From: Alteromonas genovensis
Lineage (GTDB): Bacteria > Pseudomonadota > Gammaproteobacteria > Enterobacterales > Alteromonadaceae
Length of the DNA stretch: 64,000 nucleotides
Assembly: GCF_010500895.1 (NCBI RefSeq)
Contig: NZ_JAAAWO010000015.1
Coordinates: 41,068 to 105,067, forward strand
Direction: 5' to 3'
The position numbers and the translations under genes are program-made. Below the pieces are notes generated by a model that saw nothing but the letters and a program-made list of their open reading frames with translations, was not told the origin of the DNA and made no database searches. Shown in pieces: positions 28,690 through 37,763 of the stretch. Within the stretch, counting starts at the first letter, position 1. Every line of letters starts with the position of its first letter.

Positions 28690-30021
28690 CTAGGTGGTTT
28701 CTAGCCAAGGAGCGGCCAACGCCCGCATATTCACTTGCGCACCTAATCGCCTAGCCAATAAAAACAATCCCCCTAGCTTTCTGTGAATAAATAGCGCATC
28801 AGCCGGTGGTGTATGCCAGAAGTCATGTTCCGTCGTGAGCGTCATGCCCTTATCGTGTAGACGCTGAATAAGGTCGCTAGTGCCAAAATCATAGGGCTCG
28901 TTATGTATAAGCGACTCGCACGCTTCCATGCCAATACCAATGACTGCATCAACCTGTTCGGGAGTGTGAGATTTATCTATTAGTCCGATATCAAGGGCTG
29001 CCTCTGCCATTAACTGCTTATCTTGCAAAGCGGCACTATTAAGCAGTGCTTTGTAGCCTATTGAAATACTTTCTGGGATCTCACGGGTCGCGCCAAAATC
29101 AAGAAGTACTATCTGCTTTGTCTCTGTATTAAACTTGTAATTGGCAAGGTTCGGGTCGCTTTGAAGCAGCTTAAAGTTAAATACCTCATTGAAAAATAGC
29201 CCCATCAAGTCAGTCATAACAGCATTGCGTACTTCCTGTGATTCATCAAGCAGCGTATCTAGGTTCGAAGCCTCAATAAAGTCCATCGCGAGTACCGTTT
29301 CACTGGTAAGGGGCTCGTAAGTTTGAGGAATGATAAAGCGTTCTATCTCTGTAAGCTGCTGGCCATAACGCGTTAGCATAGCCGCTTCGCGGTTGTAGTC
29401 AGCCTCTTGATGAAGCTGTGTTTTTGCCTCACTAAGAAGAGGGTTAATATCTAAAGATTTCGGTATAAGACCCGTGAGCTTTATCAAGGTCGCGACATTG
29501 TCCACATCGCTATCGATACTTTTTCTCACCCCAGGGTACTGCACCTTTATTGCGAGCATTTTTCCATCCATGGTGATGGCCTTATGCACCTGACCAATAG
29601 ATGCCGCTGCCACTGGCGCAAAAGAAAAATACAGTAGGCTGTCCTGCCACTTCTCGCCCCACGCCTTATTCAAGGTTTCGATAAGCTGCGCTTTAGGCAT
29701 TGGATCTGCGTCTTCTCTTAAACGAGACAAGATAGTAGCAAGCTCAGGGGGTAAAAAGTCTCCTGCATCCATAGAGATAAGCTGACCGAGTTTCATGGCC
29801 GCGCCACGCATGCTAGCTAGCTGATTGGCCACATTCGTCATATTCTTTGGTGTTAATAGTAATGAGGCAAGGGCAGGTCTCTCGCCCTTCAACAGCTGTC
29901 CTGCGCCCTGAGTAACGACATTTCCGGCAATTTTACCCGCCAGTGCGCCTAGGCGACTGACCCGGGATAATCGAGAAGAGGGAATAGCTTTTGACTTTCT
30001 TTTAGGGGAGTCTTCGGACAT
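28690..30021 (-). CDS. ABC1/COQ8-type atypical kinase (AarF family)
   Basis: Members support ubiquinone synthesis or related lipid processes. Seen motifs follow the COQ8/ADCK3 pattern: the KxGQ segment MRGAAMKLGQLISMD (about residues 70-84), the Ala-rich loop AAASIGQVH (about 137-145), the lysine in AIKVQYPG, the metal-binding QSDPNLANYKF (about 290-300) and LLDFGATRE (about 308-316). The DPN form matches COQ8 rather than the DPHPGN of other AarF proteins. Length 443 aa. Two hairpins stand in its leader. Confidence 0.9.
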   Translation of the reverse strand: MSEDSPKRKSKAIPSSRLSRVSRLGALAGKIAGNVVTQGAGQLLKGERPALASLLLTPKNMTNVANQLASMRGAAMKLGQLISMDAGDFLPPELATILSRLREDADPMPKAQLIETLNKAWGEKWQDSLLYFSFAPVAAASIGQVHKAITMDGKMLAIKVQYPGVRKSIDSDVDNVATLIKLTGLIPKSLDINPLLSEAKTQLHQEADYNREAAMLTRYGQQLTEIERFIIPQTYEPLTSETVLAMDFIEASNLDTLLDESQEVRNAVMTDLMGLFFNEVFNFKLLQSDPNLANYKFNTETKQIVLLDFGATREIPESISIGYKALLNSAALQDKQLMAEAALDIGLIDKSHTPEQVDAVIGIGMEACESLIHNEPYDFGTSDLIQRLHDKGMTLTTEHDFWHTPPADALFIHRKLGGLFLLARRLGAQVNMRALAAPWLETT

Positions 30022-30037
30022 GTCACCTACTCTATTT

Positions 30038-30078
30038 CGCTACGTTAAAAACGTAGCGGGGACGCCTCAAAAAGAGGC
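30038..30078 (-). promoter_or_regulatory. Twin hairpins in the leader of the COQ8-type kinase gene
   Basis: CGCTACGTT (30038-30046) pairs with AACGTAGCG (30050-30058), a perfect 9-bp stem with a 3-base loop. GCCTC (30064-30068) pairs with GAGGC (30074-30078). They begin 17 bases upstream of the start codon at 30021 and no T run follows, so these are leader elements rather than terminators. Confidence 0.6.
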
Positions 30079-30168
30079 TATTGAATGATATAGGTATGTA
30101 CGAGATAGAAGACGGTTTTGATTAGCGAATACGTTTAAAAGCCACCTATTTAAAAGCAGCTCGTTCGC

Positions 30169-30186
30169 CTATGCCAACTGGTATTA
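30169..30186. repeat. Isolated end-like copy of the MITE inverted repeat
   Basis: CTATGCCAACTGGTATTA differs at one base from the outer end of the right MITE repeat plus its TTA flank (20195-20212). The other 16 bases of the terminal repeat and a partner end are not seen nearby. The TTA coincides with the stop codon of the minus-strand gene at 30184. Confidence 0.5.
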
Positions 30187-30600
30187 AATAATTTGCGACA
30201 CCACCTGCAAGACAAAGCCAACTACACTGCCAAAGGCAAAACCTGTCCAGCCGTTTGCGCCGCGATAACGCCAAAGGGCCGCACCAAAGAAACCACACCA
30301 CAACATGGAGGAATAGGTGGCAATCATTCCATCACCCATACCGGTATTGGGCAAAAACAGCATGATGATAAACGTCATCGCCATTCCACCACTTAAAAGC
30401 ACCCACATGATGTTCTTTTTATCAGCGAAGGCATTGCTTGCGTTCGAGCCTTTTGAGGCAGTCGAGCCTTTTGTGCCAGAAGAGTCTTCAGAGTGCCCCA
30501 GCGACGCGCGATCTTCGAGGTTGCTGGTGACGGCTACCTCTTTTTTCTTTCTGTCTTTTCGAGCGTTGTGCGCAAATGCACTAGAAGCGCTGTTACTCAT
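30184..30600 (-). CDS. Small membrane protein with low-complexity N-terminus
   Basis: The start at 30600 (MSNSASSAFAHNARKDRKKKE) is preferred over an in-frame ATG 30 bases upstream. The 138 aa divide into a basic, Ser/Lys-rich cytoplasmic-type segment (1-60, with the repeat-like GTKGSTASKGSNASNAF) and three hydrophobic segments (about 65-85, 92-107 and 115-136). No family is recognised. The low-complexity stretch is encoded by an imperfect tandem DNA repeat. It is upstream of the COQ8-type gene on the same strand. Confidence 0.7.
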   Translation of the reverse strand: MSNSASSAFAHNARKDRKKKEVAVTSNLEDRASLGHSEDSSGTKGSTASKGSNASNAFADKKNIMWVLLSGGMAMTFIIMLFLPNTGMGDGMIATYSSMLWCGFFGAALWRYRGANGWTGFAFGSVVGFVLQVVSQII

Positions 30601-30711
30601 GATAAAACCTTTATAGAATGACGTTCTCACGCAAACGTTAATGTATTGTTAAAAGAAACGCTATAAGACTTCGGTGGTAGATGCACACAGGAAAAACTTT
30701 TAAAAAGACAT

Positions 30712-30756
30712 AAAAAAGCCCGCAGATTTAATGCCAAATGAAGCATCTGCAGGCTT
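30712..30756 (-). terminator. Intrinsic terminator after the M1 peptidase/DUF6702 pair
   Basis: On the minus strand a GCCTGCAGAT arm pairs with ATCTGCGGGC with one mismatch, followed by TTTTTT. It lies 20 bases beyond the DUF6702 gene end. Confidence 0.85.
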
Positions 30757-30775
30757 GGTATTGCGAACACTGGGT

Positions 30776-31321
30776 TTAGTGATGGTCGCTGTTAAAGCCC
30801 ACCTCAAGCAGCGTTACATTGTCGGTGAAAGTAAGGGTTTTTAGTGGTCCGTTACCTTCAACGTTAATGGTGTTTACTTGGCTAGGCCATAAATCTCGAA
30901 GTGCATCGTGACGTATTTTTAAGCCCTCTAGAGCCGGTGGTTGAGCCGTTTCTTGGTAAACCCAAAAGTGCTTACCATCCACTTCGAAACCTACTTGCTC
31001 AAGCGCTAACGAAGTATCTTCACTGTTTAACAGCGCAAAGTGGTGACCAACGTAATCAGCAAAGGCTTGCTGCGTCTTTTCGTCATCCATAATATCAGCG
31101 TTCTTATCAAACAGAACTTTTACCGCATGCTCAGCATCATGCAAATTAAAACGATGCATCACTTCGATATTTTCGGTTCTTGGATTGAACAATACCGTCG
31201 TAATAGCCGCTTTAATTTGATGGGCCTTCACCGCTGTGCTGTATGCAAAGCTACCTGTTACTAATAACAGTGCAAGCAGGGCAACCGTGCCCTGCCTGAT
31301 AGAAGACAACTTACTCGTCAT
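30776..31321 (-). CDS. DUF6702 family exported protein
   Basis: The start at 31321 (MTSKLSSIRQGTVALLALLLVTG) gives a signal peptide cut near AVKAH. The mature protein begins HQIKAAITTVLFNPRTENIEVMHRFNLHDAEHAVK, a pattern typical of DUF6702, where the first His follows the signal peptide. Asp- and His-rich segments continue to the C-terminus, ending NSDHH; metal binding is plausible but unproven. Length is 181 aa. It overlaps the M1 peptidase gene by 11 bases, so the two are coupled. Confidence 0.8.
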   Translation of the reverse strand: MTSKLSSIRQGTVALLALLLVTGSFAYSTAVKAHQIKAAITTVLFNPRTENIEVMHRFNLHDAEHAVKVLFDKNADIMDDEKTQQAFADYVGHHFALLNSEDTSLALEQVGFEVDGKHFWVYQETAQPPALEGLKIRHDALRDLWPSQVNTINVEGNGPLKTLTFTDNVTLLEVGFNSDHH

Positions 31322-33794
31322 CGTTGCCTTCATCATTCTCATCGTCTTCGTCATCTGTCTTTAACTCAGTTTTTGAGTCTTGCATAAGGTCGCGGTACTC
31401 GTAGGAGTTGCGAGACTTACCTTTATACGCTTCGATACGCGACGGAATGATACGACGTGGATAGTGGTTATTTTCAACATTCACATCGGCTGTTTCCCAA
31501 TGTGGGTCAACGGTAACACTCACTAACTCTTTGTCTTTTTCCGTTACGATAAGCTTGCTAACCGCTTTTGGCGTTCTGCGCCAAATTTCGGCAGGTATAC
31601 GCATCTCTTCTGTCGAACCATCTTCATAAGCAAGTTCTAGAATGATAGGCATAACCAAGCCACCATGGTTACTAAAGTTAAGTACGTAATAGTTTTTATC
31701 TTCTCTTACTGCACGTTCGAATGCAGTACGTTCCCACGGCTCTAAACCTTTCAAGAATTTTTGATAGCTATTACGCTCTTTGTTGGTCACGGTATAGCGA
31801 TCGTTTTCGTCATAAAAATCGCTGATGTCATCGAAGCGATCAACCCACAACTCTTTACCTTCTTCTTTGTTGCGAATAACGGTAAGCGACTGTGGTTTTT
31901 CCATTTCTGTCTGGCGTTCGCGGCCAAAATCGATATCTGGATCTTCGGTGTTCAAACGAAGCTTATAAACGCTGTCTAAGCTAATGTCTACGTGATCGGT
32001 TGAGTAGAACCAGCCACGCCAGAACCAATCTAAGTCAACACCTGATGCTTCTTCCATTGTGCGGAAAAAATCAGACGGCGTTGGGCGTTTAAACATCCAA
32101 CGTTGTGCATATTCTTTAAATGCAAAATCGAAAAGCTCGCGACCAAGAATGGTTTCACGTAAAATGTTAAGTGCTGCTGCAGGCTTCGTATACGCATTAG
32201 GACCTAAACGAAGTACCGAGTCTGACTGAGTCATAATTGGCACCTGAGTTTGAGACTTCATGTAGCCTGTAATATCACGTGGCTCAACACCCCATGGAAT
32301 CGTTGGATCCCATTCACGGCCTGCTACACCATCAAGAAAGCTGTTTAACCCTTCATCCATCCACGTCCACTGGCGCTCGTCAGAGTTTACCGTCATCGGG
32401 AAATAAATGTGCCCCACTTCGTGAATAACAACGCCGATAAGAAAGCGTTTTTCAGCGAGTGAATACGTGCGAGAGCCGTCGTCTTGTAACTCGGTACGCG
32501 GGCCGTTAAACGTAATCATTGGGTATTCCATGCCACCCACAGGGCCGTTAACCGACTGGGCTACTGGGTATGGATAGTCGAAACTAAAGCGGCTGTACAC
32601 GTCCATAGTATGGATGATGGATTCAGTTGAATACTTCTGCCATAGTTCACCGCCTTCTTTAGGATAAAACGACATAGCCATTACAAGAGGCTGTGTGTCG
32701 CCGCCTTGTTGGTAACCGCGTGCATCCCAGGCAAACTTACGTGATGAAGCCCATGCAAAGTCACGTACATTCTCTGCTTTAAACGTCCACGTTTTTAGCT
32801 TTGATGTACCCTCTTTTTCATTCTCAATAGCTTCTTCAGGCGTTACAACAAAAACAATGCGATCTGCTTTCTCTGCCTTCTTCAGACGATCGCGCTGAGT
32901 TTTGGTCAGCACGTCTTTTGGGTTTTGAAGCTCACCTGTCGATGACACAATGTGATCCGCTGGTACGGTAATGTCTACTTCGTAGTTACCAAACTCTAGT
33001 GTGAATTCGCCGCGGCCGATGAACTCTTTGTTTGTCCACGCTTCGTAATCTGTGTACGCGGCCAAACGAGGAAACCACTGGGCTAGCAAGAAGATGTCAT
33101 TGCCGCCTTCACGTTCATCATCAGGGAAGTGCTCGTAACCTGCGCGAGCAGATACCGCATCTTCTTCTACAATGTTAAATGCAAAATCGATGTCGAAAGT
33201 GACTTTCTTACCCGGCTTCAATGGCGTTGCCAAGTCTACTCGCATTAATGTACCAACCGTAGTATGGCGAAGGTCATTACCTGATTTATCTTCAACGCGA
33301 GAGATGGTATAGCCTAGCTCATTGTCTTCAACAAACTGCTGGCGACGAAGCGCGCCCATGCTCAGTTTTGCAGGTTTACTACCACTGGCTGCTTCTGTAG
33401 CCGGACCACGGTTTCCAATACCACCAAATGTGGTAGTAAGCGCTGACATAGAGTCATCGCGGAATTTGTTTTGGTCTAATTGAATCCATAGATACTTCAG
33501 TGTATCTGGTGAATTGTTGTGATAAGTAATGGTTTCTTTTGCTTCAATACGACGCTCGCCTTCAAGCAATTTCACGTCGATATCGTAGTCAACTTGTTGC
33601 TGCCAATACTGATGGCCTGGTTCGCCAGCAGCATTTCGATATACATTTGGAGTAGGTAAAACTTCGTCTAGCTGACGGAATTTATCTTCAAAGTCGCCCT
33701 TAGTTTGCTTTATTGAGGCGTGTGCACTGGGAAGAGAAATCAGCATAGACAATACTGGCGCCAGCCAGAAAAAATGTCGTTTTGCGGTGCTCAT
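31311..33794 (-). CDS. Exported M1-family zinc metallopeptidase
   Basis: This is a large secreted peptidase. The start at 33794 (MSTAKRHFFWLAPVLSM) gives a signal peptide ending near AHA. The zinc site is H458-E459-x2-H462 (HEVGH) with Glu481 in WMDEGLNSF, the exact M1 spacing. The substrate loop GGMEYP (about residue 428) corresponds to the GAMEN exopeptidase motif, modified here. An acidic tail (DDEDDENDEGNDDE) ends the 827-aa protein. It heads a two-gene unit with the DUF6702 gene. The altered GxMEN leaves open whether it is a strict aminopeptidase. Confidence 0.92.
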   Translation of the reverse strand: MSTAKRHFFWLAPVLSMLISLPSAHASIKQTKGDFEDKFRQLDEVLPTPNVYRNAAGEPGHQYWQQQVDYDIDVKLLEGERRIEAKETITYHNNSPDTLKYLWIQLDQNKFRDDSMSALTTTFGGIGNRGPATEAASGSKPAKLSMGALRRQQFVEDNELGYTISRVEDKSGNDLRHTTVGTLMRVDLATPLKPGKKVTFDIDFAFNIVEEDAVSARAGYEHFPDDEREGGNDIFLLAQWFPRLAAYTDYEAWTNKEFIGRGEFTLEFGNYEVDITVPADHIVSSTGELQNPKDVLTKTQRDRLKKAEKADRIVFVVTPEEAIENEKEGTSKLKTWTFKAENVRDFAWASSRKFAWDARGYQQGGDTQPLVMAMSFYPKEGGELWQKYSTESIIHTMDVYSRFSFDYPYPVAQSVNGPVGGMEYPMITFNGPRTELQDDGSRTYSLAEKRFLIGVVIHEVGHIYFPMTVNSDERQWTWMDEGLNSFLDGVAGREWDPTIPWGVEPRDITGYMKSQTQVPIMTQSDSVLRLGPNAYTKPAAALNILRETILGRELFDFAFKEYAQRWMFKRPTPSDFFRTMEEASGVDLDWFWRGWFYSTDHVDISLDSVYKLRLNTEDPDIDFGRERQTEMEKPQSLTVIRNKEEGKELWVDRFDDISDFYDENDRYTVTNKERNSYQKFLKGLEPWERTAFERAVREDKNYYVLNFSNHGGLVMPIILELAYEDGSTEEMRIPAEIWRRTPKAVSKLIVTEKDKELVSVTVDPHWETADVNVENNHYPRRIIPSRIEAYKGKSRNSYEYRDLMQDSKTELKTDDEDDENDEGNDDE

Positions 33795-33934
33795 GGTGTT
33801 TCCTTGCAACGTGTTAAGTTGGAATTATTATATGTTATCGCCTTTAGTATATAAGTCTGGCTCTGCGAATCCTAGTTCCCGACCGTAAACTACCCTCGGT
33901 TTAACGCAAAGTTTATGTAACAGAACGTTTTGTG

Positions 33935-33955
33935 ATACGACTTTAACTGTCGTAT
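33935..33955. promoter_or_regulatory. Operator-like inverted repeat before proB
   Basis: ATACGAC (33935-33941) and GTCGTAT (33949-33955) are perfect complements around a 7-base centre, in the divergent gap between the M1 peptidase gene and proB. The regulator is unknown. Confidence 0.45.
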
Positions 33956-33991
33956 TCTTGTTATCTTGTTCTTTTTTCATTTCCTTCCTCT

Positions 33992-35110
33992 ATGAATAGT
34001 TTTTCTTGGCAGCGAGCTGTCGTTAAAGTGGGTAGTGCCTTAATTGCACCTGATGGCAGAGAATGCAGTGGCCGCTACTTATTAGCATTGGCTCGATTTA
34101 TTACCGCTAGCCGTGAACAGGGTAAAGAAATCATTTTAGTGTCTTCAGGCAGTGTTGCTGCTGGTCGTAATAAGGTATCTTCTGGTGCTAATGGTGTTGT
34201 ATTACGCAACACACCATCCATTGCTGAAAAGCAGGCTATGGCCGCAATCGGCCAAAACATCATGATGGCCAACTGGCAGCGATTTTTTGATTTTCCCTGC
34301 GCGCAAGTACTGCTTACTGCCGACGATCTTCGTGACCGTACGCGTTACGTGAATATAAAAAATACACTTCGAGAGATTATCAATCACCATGCACTTCCTA
34401 TCGTGAATGAAAATGACACGGTAGCAGTGAATGAACTTAAAGTGGGCGACAATGACAACCTTGGTGCTTACACTGCATTAGTCGCACAAGCCGACACCTT
34501 GATTATTTGCTCAGATATTGACGGGCTCTACACAAGCGATCCTCGTAAAAACAAAGATGCTACGTTAATTCCTGTGGTTGAAAGCATTGATAGCACCATT
34601 TATGGGTTAGCCGGAGGGGCCGGAACGTCTATTGGAACTGGCGGTATGCGCACAAAGATAGAGGCAGCAGATAAATGCATAAACAGCGGCATTCAAACGC
34701 TTATCGTCAATGGTCGACACGGTGAAACTTTTGACGCCCTGCTTGCTGGCAAGGTGCCCGGTACGCTTTTTAAAGCTATGCGAACCCCTTCTAATGCCAG
34801 GCGCTTATGGTTAACGCACACATTAAAAACTGCTGGTCGTATTATTATCGACAAAGGCGCCAAAGTTGCTTTGATTGAGCAGGGAGCCTCGCTACTCCCC
34901 TCGGGTATTGCGGGAATAGAAGGAAACTTTGCGCAAGGCGAAGCAGTTGAAATAGTGTGTGAAAACCAAGCAGTGGCAAAGGGATTAAGCTTATATAACG
35001 CAAAAGACTTAATACTTATAAAAGGGAAAAAGTCGAAAGATATTGCCAGTGTGCTAGGTTATGAAACGACAAATGTAGCTGTGCACAGAGACGATATGGT
35101 GCTTTTGTAG
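33992..35110 (+). CDS. proB: Glutamate 5-kinase
   Basis: ProB phosphorylates glutamate in the first step of proline synthesis. The amino-acid kinase domain covers about residues 5-260, with VVKVGSALI, VSSGSVAAG and the signature GTGGMRTKIEAA (about 213-225). A C-terminal PUA domain follows (about 275-360, with IIDKGAKVALIEQGASLLPSGI). Length 372 aa is standard. proA, which usually sits beside proB, is not adjacent here; the downstream genes are a thioesterase and a dehydrogenase. Confidence 0.97.
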   Translation: MNSFSWQRAVVKVGSALIAPDGRECSGRYLLALARFITASREQGKEIILVSSGSVAAGRNKVSSGANGVVLRNTPSIAEKQAMAAIGQNIMMANWQRFFDFPCAQVLLTADDLRDRTRYVNIKNTLREIINHHALPIVNENDTVAVNELKVGDNDNLGAYTALVAQADTLIICSDIDGLYTSDPRKNKDATLIPVVESIDSTIYGLAGGAGTSIGTGGMRTKIEAADKCINSGIQTLIVNGRHGETFDALLAGKVPGTLFKAMRTPSNARRLWLTHTLKTAGRIIIDKGAKVALIEQGASLLPSGIAGIEGNFAQGEAVEIVCENQAVAKGLSLYNAKDLILIKGKKSKDIASVLGYETTNVAVHRDDMVLL

Positions 35111-35139
35111 CAGAGAAAGCCCTTTTATACAGGATGCCC

Positions 35140-35577
35140 ATGACAGAAATAACGCCAACACTCGCCGACTATCCGTTTTCAATTACTATTGCTACTCGCT
35201 GGCAGGACAATGATGCCTACGGTCACATCAATAATGTGATGTATTACAGCTTTTTCGATACGGCGGTAAATCGCTTTTTAATTGAGCAGGGTGGGTTAGA
35301 TATTCACAACGGTAAGACCGTGGCGTACGTGGTTAGTAGTCAATGTCAGTACGTTGCCCCGGCAGCCTACCCTGAAAATATCTATGTTGGTATGAGTGTA
35401 AAAAAGGTAGGGAGGAGCTCAGTCACTTATGGACTGTCGGTTTACGCCGGAGAAAGCCAGCGAAGAGTTGCTCATGGGCAGTTTGTGCATGTGTTTGTCG
35501 ATAGGGCTTCAGATAAATCTATTCCTATTCCTGTAAAGATAAAAGCGGCCCTTGAGTCGATAAGCGATGCCGTATGA
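35140..35577 (+). CDS. Hotdog-fold acyl-CoA thioesterase
   Basis: This is a 4HBT-type thioesterase, hydrolysing acyl-CoA or acyl-ACP. The motif RWQDNDAYGHINNVMYYSFFDTAV (about residues 20-43) carries the catalytic Asp in the DNDAYGHINN form. The central helix and strands are complete in 145 aa. The ATG at 35140 is preferred because AGG lies 6 bases before it; ATG 35134 is two codons earlier. Its stop overlaps the next ATG as ATGA, so it is coupled to the dehydrogenase. Chain-length preference is not predictable. Confidence 0.87.
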   Translation: MTEITPTLADYPFSITIATRWQDNDAYGHINNVMYYSFFDTAVNRFLIEQGGLDIHNGKTVAYVVSSQCQYVAPAAYPENIYVGMSVKKVGRSSVTYGLSVYAGESQRRVAHGQFVHVFVDRASDKSIPIPVKIKAALESISDAV

Positions 35578-36512
35578 GTTTACCTAATGTGGTGTTTCTT
35601 GATGCAGAGACATTAGATTTAGAGTCGCTGGATACTCAACAACTCAGTGATGTAGATGCATGCCTTACGTTGCATCAAAATACCCTTCCAAACGATGTTG
35701 TTACGCGAATTGAAAGCGCCACTGCTGTATTGGTGAACAAAGTTGTACTAAGCGCAGAAGCGCTGCGCCAAGCGCCCAAGTTAAAATACATTGGTGTTAC
35801 AGCTACCGGCATGAATAATATCGACCTAGAGTATTGCAAAACAAATGATATTAAAGTGCAAAATGTTCAGGCATACGGGACCAGCAGTGTGGCGCAGCAT
35901 GCGTTAACGCTACTGCTTAATTTGGCCACCCAGTTTGTGCACTATCAGCATGATGTAAAAGCGGGGGCTTGGTCTGAATCTTCCCATTTTTGTTTACTGT
36001 CTCACCCTGTTGTTGAATTAGAGAGAATGCACGCTGTCATTGTAGGTCATGGCGAGCTTGGCAAGCGGGTAGAAGGTTTATTTAAAGCTATGGGCATGCA
36101 GGTGACTATCGCTGGGCGCCCAGGAAGAGCCGACGATCCGCGCCCGTCGCTTTCATCGCTATTACCTAGTGCTGATGTGGTGAGCCTTCATTGTCCGTTG
36201 ACGCAAGAGACAGACAAGTTGATAAACGCAGAAACCCTATCGTTAATGAAGCCAAATTGTTTTTTAATCAATACCGCGCGAGGTGGACTGGTTGATGAAC
36301 CCGCCTTGCTTGGAGCACTTAAAAGTAAAAAAATTGGTGGGGCTGGGCTCGATGTATTGTCTGTTGAACCTCCACCCTCTGATCATATTTTAATGCAGGC
36401 CAATTTACCCAACTTGTTAATAACACCACACAATGCATGGGTGGGGAAATGCGCGCGACAAACCTTGCTCGATTCAGCGGTTAACCACTTAACGCAATTT
36501 TTAGCGCAATGA
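35574..36512 (+). CDS. D-2-hydroxyacid dehydrogenase (glycerate/hydroxypyruvate type)
   Basis: The NAD(P)-binding motif VIVGHGELGKRVE is at about residues 153-165. The catalytic triad positions are visible: Arg in NTARGGLVDE (about 236), Glu in DVLSVEPPP (about 265) and His in ITPHNAWVG (about 285). At 312 aa it belongs to the D-2-hydroxyacid dehydrogenase family; the closest functional label is glycerate or hydroxypyruvate dehydrogenase, with the substrate unproven. The start overlaps the thioesterase stop. An EamA transporter follows after 21 bases, suggesting a four-gene cluster with proB. Confidence 0.92.
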   Translation: MSLPNVVFLDAETLDLESLDTQQLSDVDACLTLHQNTLPNDVVTRIESATAVLVNKVVLSAEALRQAPKLKYIGVTATGMNNIDLEYCKTNDIKVQNVQAYGTSSVAQHALTLLLNLATQFVHYQHDVKAGAWSESSHFCLLSHPVVELERMHAVIVGHGELGKRVEGLFKAMGMQVTIAGRPGRADDPRPSLSSLLPSADVVSLHCPLTQETDKLINAETLSLMKPNCFLINTARGGLVDEPALLGALKSKKIGGAGLDVLSVEPPPSDHILMQANLPNLLITPHNAWVGKCARQTLLDSAVNHLTQFLAQ

Positions 36513-36533
36513 TAACTGAGGATTAATGGGCGA

Positions 36534-37436
36534 ATGAACAACCCAACCTTATTCTCATTGTGCTGTCTAATTTGGGGCTCAACTTGGATTGCGATTACCT
36601 ATCAAATTGGCCATACATCTGAGACATTTGCTATAGCGCTGCGCTACTTACTCGCCGCCGTATGCTTGGGAATTTATTGTTTAGTAAAAAGGCTGCCGTT
36701 TGCCCTTCCCTTGCACATACACGTGAAGATGGCTGCGGTGGGCTTATTTCTCTATAGCTTAAATTACACTCTGCTTTACATGGCACAGGCGCATATTATC
36801 AGTGCGCTTTTAGCGTTGATGAGCTCCTGTATTATTTATATTAACGTGGTGCTACGTCGCTGGTGGTTAAAAGAGCCTATTCGCAAAGAGGTAGTGATTG
36901 GGGCGACGTTTGGACTAAGCGGTATTGTGTGTTTGTTCGTACCCGAGTTCTCGAAAGTTTCCATGGACGCAGCGCTGGCTTTAGGATTAAGCATTGCCTT
37001 TGTCAGCTTTTTTTGTGCTTCAGTGGGCAACGTTATTTCTGAGCGGATTTTAACTTCTGGCACTCCGGTGATTCAGATGAACTTTTATGCCATGTCTTAC
37101 GCCATGATTTTGCTATTTATAACGTCGTTATTGTTGCCGGGTAAGCTCATTATTCCCACCAGTACAGAGTTTTATTTATCGCTGCTTTATCTAGCTTTGT
37201 TTGGCTCTGTTTTTGCCTTTGGTGCTTATATGAAATTACTTCAACAAATGGGGGCAGATAAAGCGGCTTACGTGGTATTGGTATATCCCATGGTTGCGCT
37301 GGTAATTTCAACCTTCTTTGAGGGCTATCAGTGGACAGCGCTCTCTTTCATCGGTGTTGCTGTAGTACTAATGGGCAACGCAATTGCCATGGGCAAAATA
37401 CCGCGCTTTATGCGTCGCCCTTTTTTATCTCACTAA
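36534..37436 (+). CDS. EamA (DMT-family) transporter
   Basis: Ten hydrophobic helices arranged as two EamA repeats run through the 300 aa; the repeats start near residues 5 and 145. The first repeat begins FSLCCLIWGSTWIAITYQIG, a typical EamA signature. EamA proteins export amino acids, metabolites or drugs; no substrate can be named here. The start ATG 36534 follows GGGCGA. It is the last plus-strand gene of the proB cluster. Confidence 0.92.
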   Translation: MNNPTLFSLCCLIWGSTWIAITYQIGHTSETFAIALRYLLAAVCLGIYCLVKRLPFALPLHIHVKMAAVGLFLYSLNYTLLYMAQAHIISALLALMSSCIIYINVVLRRWWLKEPIRKEVVIGATFGLSGIVCLFVPEFSKVSMDAALALGLSIAFVSFFCASVGNVISERILTSGTPVIQMNFYAMSYAMILLFITSLLLPGKLIIPTSTEFYLSLLYLALFGSVFAFGAYMKLLQQMGADKAAYVVLVYPMVALVISTFFEGYQWTALSFIGVAVVLMGNAIAMGKIPRFMRRPFLSH

Positions 37437-37490
37437 ACCAAATTTAACAAACTAAAGCCTATTAAAATAAGGCCTAACTAAGTAAACGGC

Positions 37491-37763
37491 TTAAAGCGCA
37501 TTTATTTTTTTGTTTAGTTCATAAGCTGGCTCAGTCACTATAGCTTCTAGTGTTTCTATGCGCGCCATAAGCGCTTCTATTTGAGCGTCTTTTTCTTGTA
37601 TTCGCTGCTGCTGTAGCGCTGCTTTGCTTGCTATAAACGGGTTACTGCACTTTCCGTTCATCCAGTCGTTCAAGCACCACTGAAATTTCGCGTCTAAATA
37701 ACTCGCTAATAGCGCAATAGAGGTGATACTTCCAAGTAACAATACAAGGCTTAATGTAGACAT
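37491..37763 (-). CDS. PspB-like small membrane protein with coiled coil
   Basis: The start at 37763 (MSTLSLVLLLGSITSIALLAS) follows a strong AAGGAGAG. One N-terminal membrane helix (about residues 3-22) is followed by a short polar Cys-containing stretch (WCLNDWMNGKCSN) and a coiled coil (about 42-85) with RIETLEAIVTEPAYELNKKI, resembling the coiled coil of phage-shock protein PspB. The 90 aa are a little longer than PspB. It is divergent from the ECF sigma gene. The PspB link is by topology and the LEAI motif only. Confidence 0.6.
   Translation of the reverse strand: MSTLSLVLLLGSITSIALLASYLDAKFQWCLNDWMNGKCSNPFIASKAALQQQRIQEKDAQIEALMARIETLEAIVTEPAYELNKKINAL

Noticed and set aside
32151..32166. 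parS-like sequence GGTTTCACGTAAAATG
   Set aside because: It matches the parS consensus at 12 of 16 positions but lies inside the M1 peptidase coding region about 28 kb from parAB and lacks the palindromic centre, so it is probably chance.
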